Origin: Mya arenaria
Lineage: Eukaryota; Mollusca; Bivalvia; Myida; Myidae
Assembly (NCBI RefSeq): GCF_026914265.1
Contig: NC_069135.1
Location: 30,260,738-30,324,737 of the forward strand
DNA: 64,000 nt
Reading direction: 5' to 3'
The notes under the pieces were generated by a model. The model was not told where the DNA came from and ran no database searches. It saw only the letters and a list, made by a program, of their open reading frames with translations. A program made the translations under genes and the position numbers. The stretch's first letter is position 1, and each line of letters opens with the position of its first letter. Of this stretch, positions 60,272 to 64,000 are shown piece after piece.

Positions 60272-63200
60272 ATGGGTGAAATTTACAAATTGAAATACTT
60301 TAAGAGTAAGGGAAATGCAGAGATCATTAGGATGGTGTTTTCTGCAGCAGGTCAGAAGTTTGAAGATGAAAGAATGGATCGCGAGCAGTGGCTGAAGATC
60401 AAACCAGGTATTTGAACAGTACATGTATTTAATGTACGTGTATAGCATAGTTATTATATACAATGTAACTTTTATTTGAGCATGCTTCTTTTATCTCTGA
60501 AATGTATTTCATTTGATGACCTGCACAAATATTTATCAGTTGGTTAAGATTCACAGGTCATTTCGCATCGATCGTTGTTTAAACCGCATTTTGTATGCAC
60601 ATAATGCTCCACTATGAAATGCCAGATCAAAATAAGAGATTAGGTGCTTCATCGTTTCAATTCCATTATGATGATTACGAATTATTATTATAAGTCAAGA
60701 CTCCGTTTCAATATGATCTCTTAGTCGTAAACCCCGCTGCTTAAGCGTGCTAAGGTACACCCGTTAAAGCTGCACTCTTACAGATTGAACGTTTTGACAA
60801 CTTTGTTATTTTTTGTCTTGGAGCGAGCAAATTTTTGCGAAGATCCATTGAAACCAGTTATATAAGACTGCTGACAAAAAAATTAGATCGAGATTTTTAT
60901 ATTAAAGTTCAAAAGTTGATGTTTTATGCATTTTTTATTAAACCGTTAGTAACGGCTTGAGCCATAAAACATTAATTTTCGAACGGAAATATGAAAATCT
61001 ACGATCTGTTTTTTTTGTCAGCAATCATATATCATTGGTTTGCAGATATGTAACCAAAAATTTGCTCTTTCCAAGACAAAAAATAAAATAGTTGTAAAAA
61101 TGGTATATCTTTGAGACTGCAGCTTTAAGTACCGGATAGATCTATGTGATAAATGTTATAACGAGATATTCTTTTATTGAAATGAAACGGCAAAAACGCT
61201 TCCAAATCTTTTATAAAAACGTGTCCCAGAAAGATATTGTTGAAACACGCCGTCTTGTAGACTTGCATTACTTCATAATGATACTGAAGCTTAACCGTCG
61301 CTTACACAAACTTGATAAACACTACTTCTTCTTTGTTTGTTTGACTACATATACTTTAAATTAGAGGTGTCCGTTCGAAAACCATACACATTAAACAAGC
61401 AGTTTACATGCAGGGTACACGCATATATCTTCATGATATTTTTGAACATTGCATATCATTTCTTAATTCAAAAATTAACTGTTTAAAACCACGTTGACCT
61501 TTTGGAGCTATTTTCCTATTGTTCAATTAGTTCTGTTTTTAACAGAAAGTGCATTTGCATAGGTAAGTATGTCTCTCCAGCGGTCTATCTGAATACAGCT
61601 CTGCCAATACAACTATCCCATGCAGTGTCAATTTTGCTATTCATAGAAATTGCACAAAAATGGACCATAAAAATGGAAATGAAACCTATTTTCACCAAAT
61701 TTCAATATCGACCCTTTTAGCACACAATTTTAATTGTTTGTTTGTCAGATTCGCCATTCGGTGGTATGCCGATCCTGTCTATTACCAAAGGCAAGACCGA
61801 AACCTCGTATTGTCAGACGGGAGCTATTGCAAGAACATTAGCCAGGAAGTTCAGTAAGTATTTCACCCAATGAAGTGACAAAATTCAATATTAATATTCC
61901 TTTGATTGAATTAACTACTATAAATGATGCATTCTTTATATACTATAAACGATACATTTTTTACACAAGCTGGTTTAAACTTGTATTGAGTCCGTTCACC
62001 GAGATTGCTGATGACGATATTTTGAAAGTTGTGTAATTTATGTAGTCTTGTAAAGCGATGTTACGTATGTAGCGCCTGTCCTTAAACTTAAGCCAATTGT
62101 ATAAAACTGGATTATTCATTTATTTGGTAAAAGTTAGCCGAATGTTTATTGATTGGTCAATATTTATCCAATAATTTTTATTGACCAATCAAATCATTTA
62201 AATGCACAAACTGCCCGAAAGATAACAATTGCTGCTGCAGCAAATTGCACTAAACTTCGATAAGATGTACACAGATAATATTTAGGCTTGTTTGCATATT
62301 TAAATGATATGATTGGTCAATAGTAAATTTTGGTTGGTGTTGACCAATAAGTTAACATTTTAGCTGACCTTGACCAAACCACATATTTGACCAGATTTAT
62401 ACAATTCGCTGCCTGTGGCCAACTTATCCAAGTGGTAGAATATAGCTACTGAGCTTGTATCTTTAGTTTTAGTTGCCATTGTTTTATTAGGATGGGGGAG
62501 GGGCAATATTAGAGGGCAGGTTTACATTGATTATCTCCAAATATTACTTATTTGCAGAACTTGCTGGTGCCAATGAAGAAGAGCAGCTTCTGGTTGAGGA
62601 AGTGTTCGAATGCGTCATGGACACTCAAAAAGCAATTATTGGGTTATTCTCTGACAAAAACGACGACGCGGCAAAGGTTTGTGAATCTATGAATAGAAAC
62701 AATTCCAAATTTTAAATTGATGTTTGAAATGCTACAACATTTAAAGTTCTAATGCGATTCCAGAGATGAACGCATAACCTTCCAATTGCATTTAAATTCC
62801 GAATAACACAACACCTTCGTAATACCAGATTCTGCAAAACAACGCTTCTTATTTTTAAAGCGGGTTTAGTTTTATTATCCTAGAGAACAACACGGAGCAC
62901 TTTGCACAGCAAAAATAACGCGACGTCACGTTAAACGTTACGCCTTTTTTACTTATTTTACATATGAATAATCTTGCTAAGCAATATTCTTTAGAATAAC
63001 AACACAAGCAGATAGAGCCAACCGGCATTAACAAAAAGCGTTTTTACCAATAAAAGATTAGCCACCACATTGGATATTGTACATCGGATATCTTAATTCG
63101 AAGCTGTCGTCAGTGTATGTACATGGAAAAATATTACAACTAATAACTTACGGTGTAACAAGTGATTCAACGTTTTTTTCTTATCATCAGTCACGCTATT

Positions 63201-63716
63201 TTGCACACTTATAATAAAGCCCTTACCCAGAAAAAAATAACCCGGCGTGTGTTCTTTACACCCGATACAGCCTCGACTGAGACCAGCGGGGTGGGTTTTA
63301 CGGGGTTTTGCAAATTATCTGGTTTGTAGGACCATCTAGATATAAATAGTGGCTTCCACAGCATCTTGGCTTCGAAAACATACTTTTGGCGTATACCCCA
63401 CCAACCGATGGGGGTAAATTTCCTCTTTTGGTATCATAATTCAACTTTAATAATACAATGGAAACAACAATTCTCTGAGGAGCTGTAAGCCTTAATGTAT
63501 CAATGTAGGCGCGGACAGTCAATAAGCACCAATAAAGATATGTCTTTTTTTCTTACACATAAATATCATCAAATGTAAGATTTAAACACATTTTGACAAA
63601 TGCTTTTTCAGGCGGCCATAAAAGATGAATTTGTGAAGGAGTCGATACCAAAGTTGGCCAAATACGTTGAGTTGAGATCTGGGAAGGGAAAGAACGGATA
63701 CATTGTCGGATCAGCG
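60272..63716 (+). CDS. Sigma-class glutathione S-transferase, exons 1-4 (3' end outside window)
   Basis: Exons: 60272-60407, 61749-61853, 62558-62676, 63612-63716; all GT-AG and phase-consistent. Exon 5 should lie near 64306, judging from the duplicate at 56522. The 148 residues seen comprise the thioredoxin-like N-terminal domain ([20 protein letters not shown], with Y9 before F10 as the expected catalytic Tyr; then SPFGGMPIL with the cis-Pro, and the glutathione-binding [15 protein letters not shown]) and most of the helical C-terminal domain ([20 protein letters not shown]). With exon 5 the protein would be about 205 residues, normal for the family. Sigma GSTs conjugate glutathione to electrophiles and include prostaglandin D synthases and the cephalopod S-crystallins. 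The usual GRG(R/L)AE after the catalytic Tyr is KGNAE here, and QS before the AIAR helix is QT; both are mild departures. The start is the first ATG after a TATA-like site. Intron 1 contains a MITE. Confidence 0.88.
60764..61128. mobile_element. 365-bp foldback MITE with TTAA flanks in GST intron 1
   Basis: The whole element is a long imperfect palindrome. The left side TTAAAGCTGCACTCTTACAG, TTTTTTGTCTTGGAGCGAGC, CAAATTTTTG pairs with the right side ending TTGAGACTGCAGCTTTAA. Inner blocks such as GCTGACAAAAAAATTAGATC also have inverted partners, so the arms are about 180 bp each. TTAA bounds both ends. It is non-coding and can form a very long hairpin if transcribed with the gene. Confidence 0.8.
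62145..62200. repeat. TTGGTCAAT hairpin in GST intron 2
   Basis: GATTGGTCAATATTTATCC and TTTTTATTGACCAATC form an inverted repeat; the centre is inverted relative to the duplicate copy (54538-54575). Related hairpin sequence lies at 56905-56965. Confidence 0.6.
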
Positions 63717-64000
63717 GTACGAATGTTAAATTATTCCTTGAGTTTAACCACGTATTTTCCTTTGTCACCGTTTGTCAGTTTCGGCACCTTAAATGAATGA
63801 TCCGTATTAGTGTGATTTGCTCACGCTGTATAGAGATAAAAAGCTATATTTCTCTGTCCAAATATGCTTCCATCTGTTGCTTTGTGGTGTATTTTCAAAC
63901 AAATGTACTATGTGGTTCAAACAGTACTGACGATATTAACCAAACTGTGATCAGTTCTGTTTTTGGTCTAACTACATATTCTGACATTCTTGAAATGCTC
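63717..64000 (+). other. GST intron 4, continuing past the window
   Basis: Collinear with 55933-56216 of the duplicated copy. The intron should run on for about 300 bp beyond the window before exon 5. Confidence 0.7.

Overview
The window is nuclear DNA of an invertebrate animal, most likely a bivalve mollusc. It is AT-rich and has many short GT-AG introns and many small inverted-repeat (MITE-like) elements. The recognisable genes are a multi-exon M1 aminopeptidase N and a sigma-class glutathione S-transferase of the kind common in molluscs. The phylum is an inference; nothing here fixes the species.

Layout. 1-11.7 kb: non-coding DNA with several MITEs and one intron-less minus-strand gene for a basic coiled-coil protein (5714-6451). 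11.74-18.01 kb: one uninterrupted 21-bp minisatellite of about 300 copies with higher-order structure. It is open in several frames on both strands but is not convincing as coding DNA. 18-26.5 kb: gene-free DNA with MITEs, a 92-bp tandem repeat and the 3' end of a LINE. 26.6-52.6 kb: one large plus-strand gene with 42 coding exons on the chosen path. It encodes a predicted 1,916-residue type II membrane protein carrying two complete M1 aminopeptidase units, joined through a single exon (41862-42255). 54-57 kb: a 5'-deleted copy of a sigma GST gene. 57.9-59.5 kb: a 31-bp tandem array. 60.3-64 kb: the intact GST gene, whose last exon lies beyond the window.

The most notable feature is in the aminopeptidase gene. 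The exon that encodes the GAMEN motif and the HEXXH zinc site of unit 1 is present three times in tandem (33173-33327, 34053-34207, 34647-34801). Each copy is 155 nt, has the same phases and its own splice sites, and keeps all catalytic residues. Joining any two copies gives an immediate TGA, and skipping all three shifts the frame, so exactly one must be used per transcript. This looks like a mutually exclusive active-site cassette in one half of a two-headed ectopeptidase. Unit 2 has a single copy of the same exon. The first coding exon (cytoplasmic tail) is also tandemly duplicated.

The GST pair records a recent local duplication. One copy has lost exon 1, most of exon 2 and the acceptor of exon 3, and the pair differs by a 24-bp inversion between short inverted repeats. 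The duplicated flank near the intact copy carries the 31-bp array; the other does not. All exon boundaries were read by eye from reading frame, family similarity and GT-AG sites; no alignment or transcript data were available.
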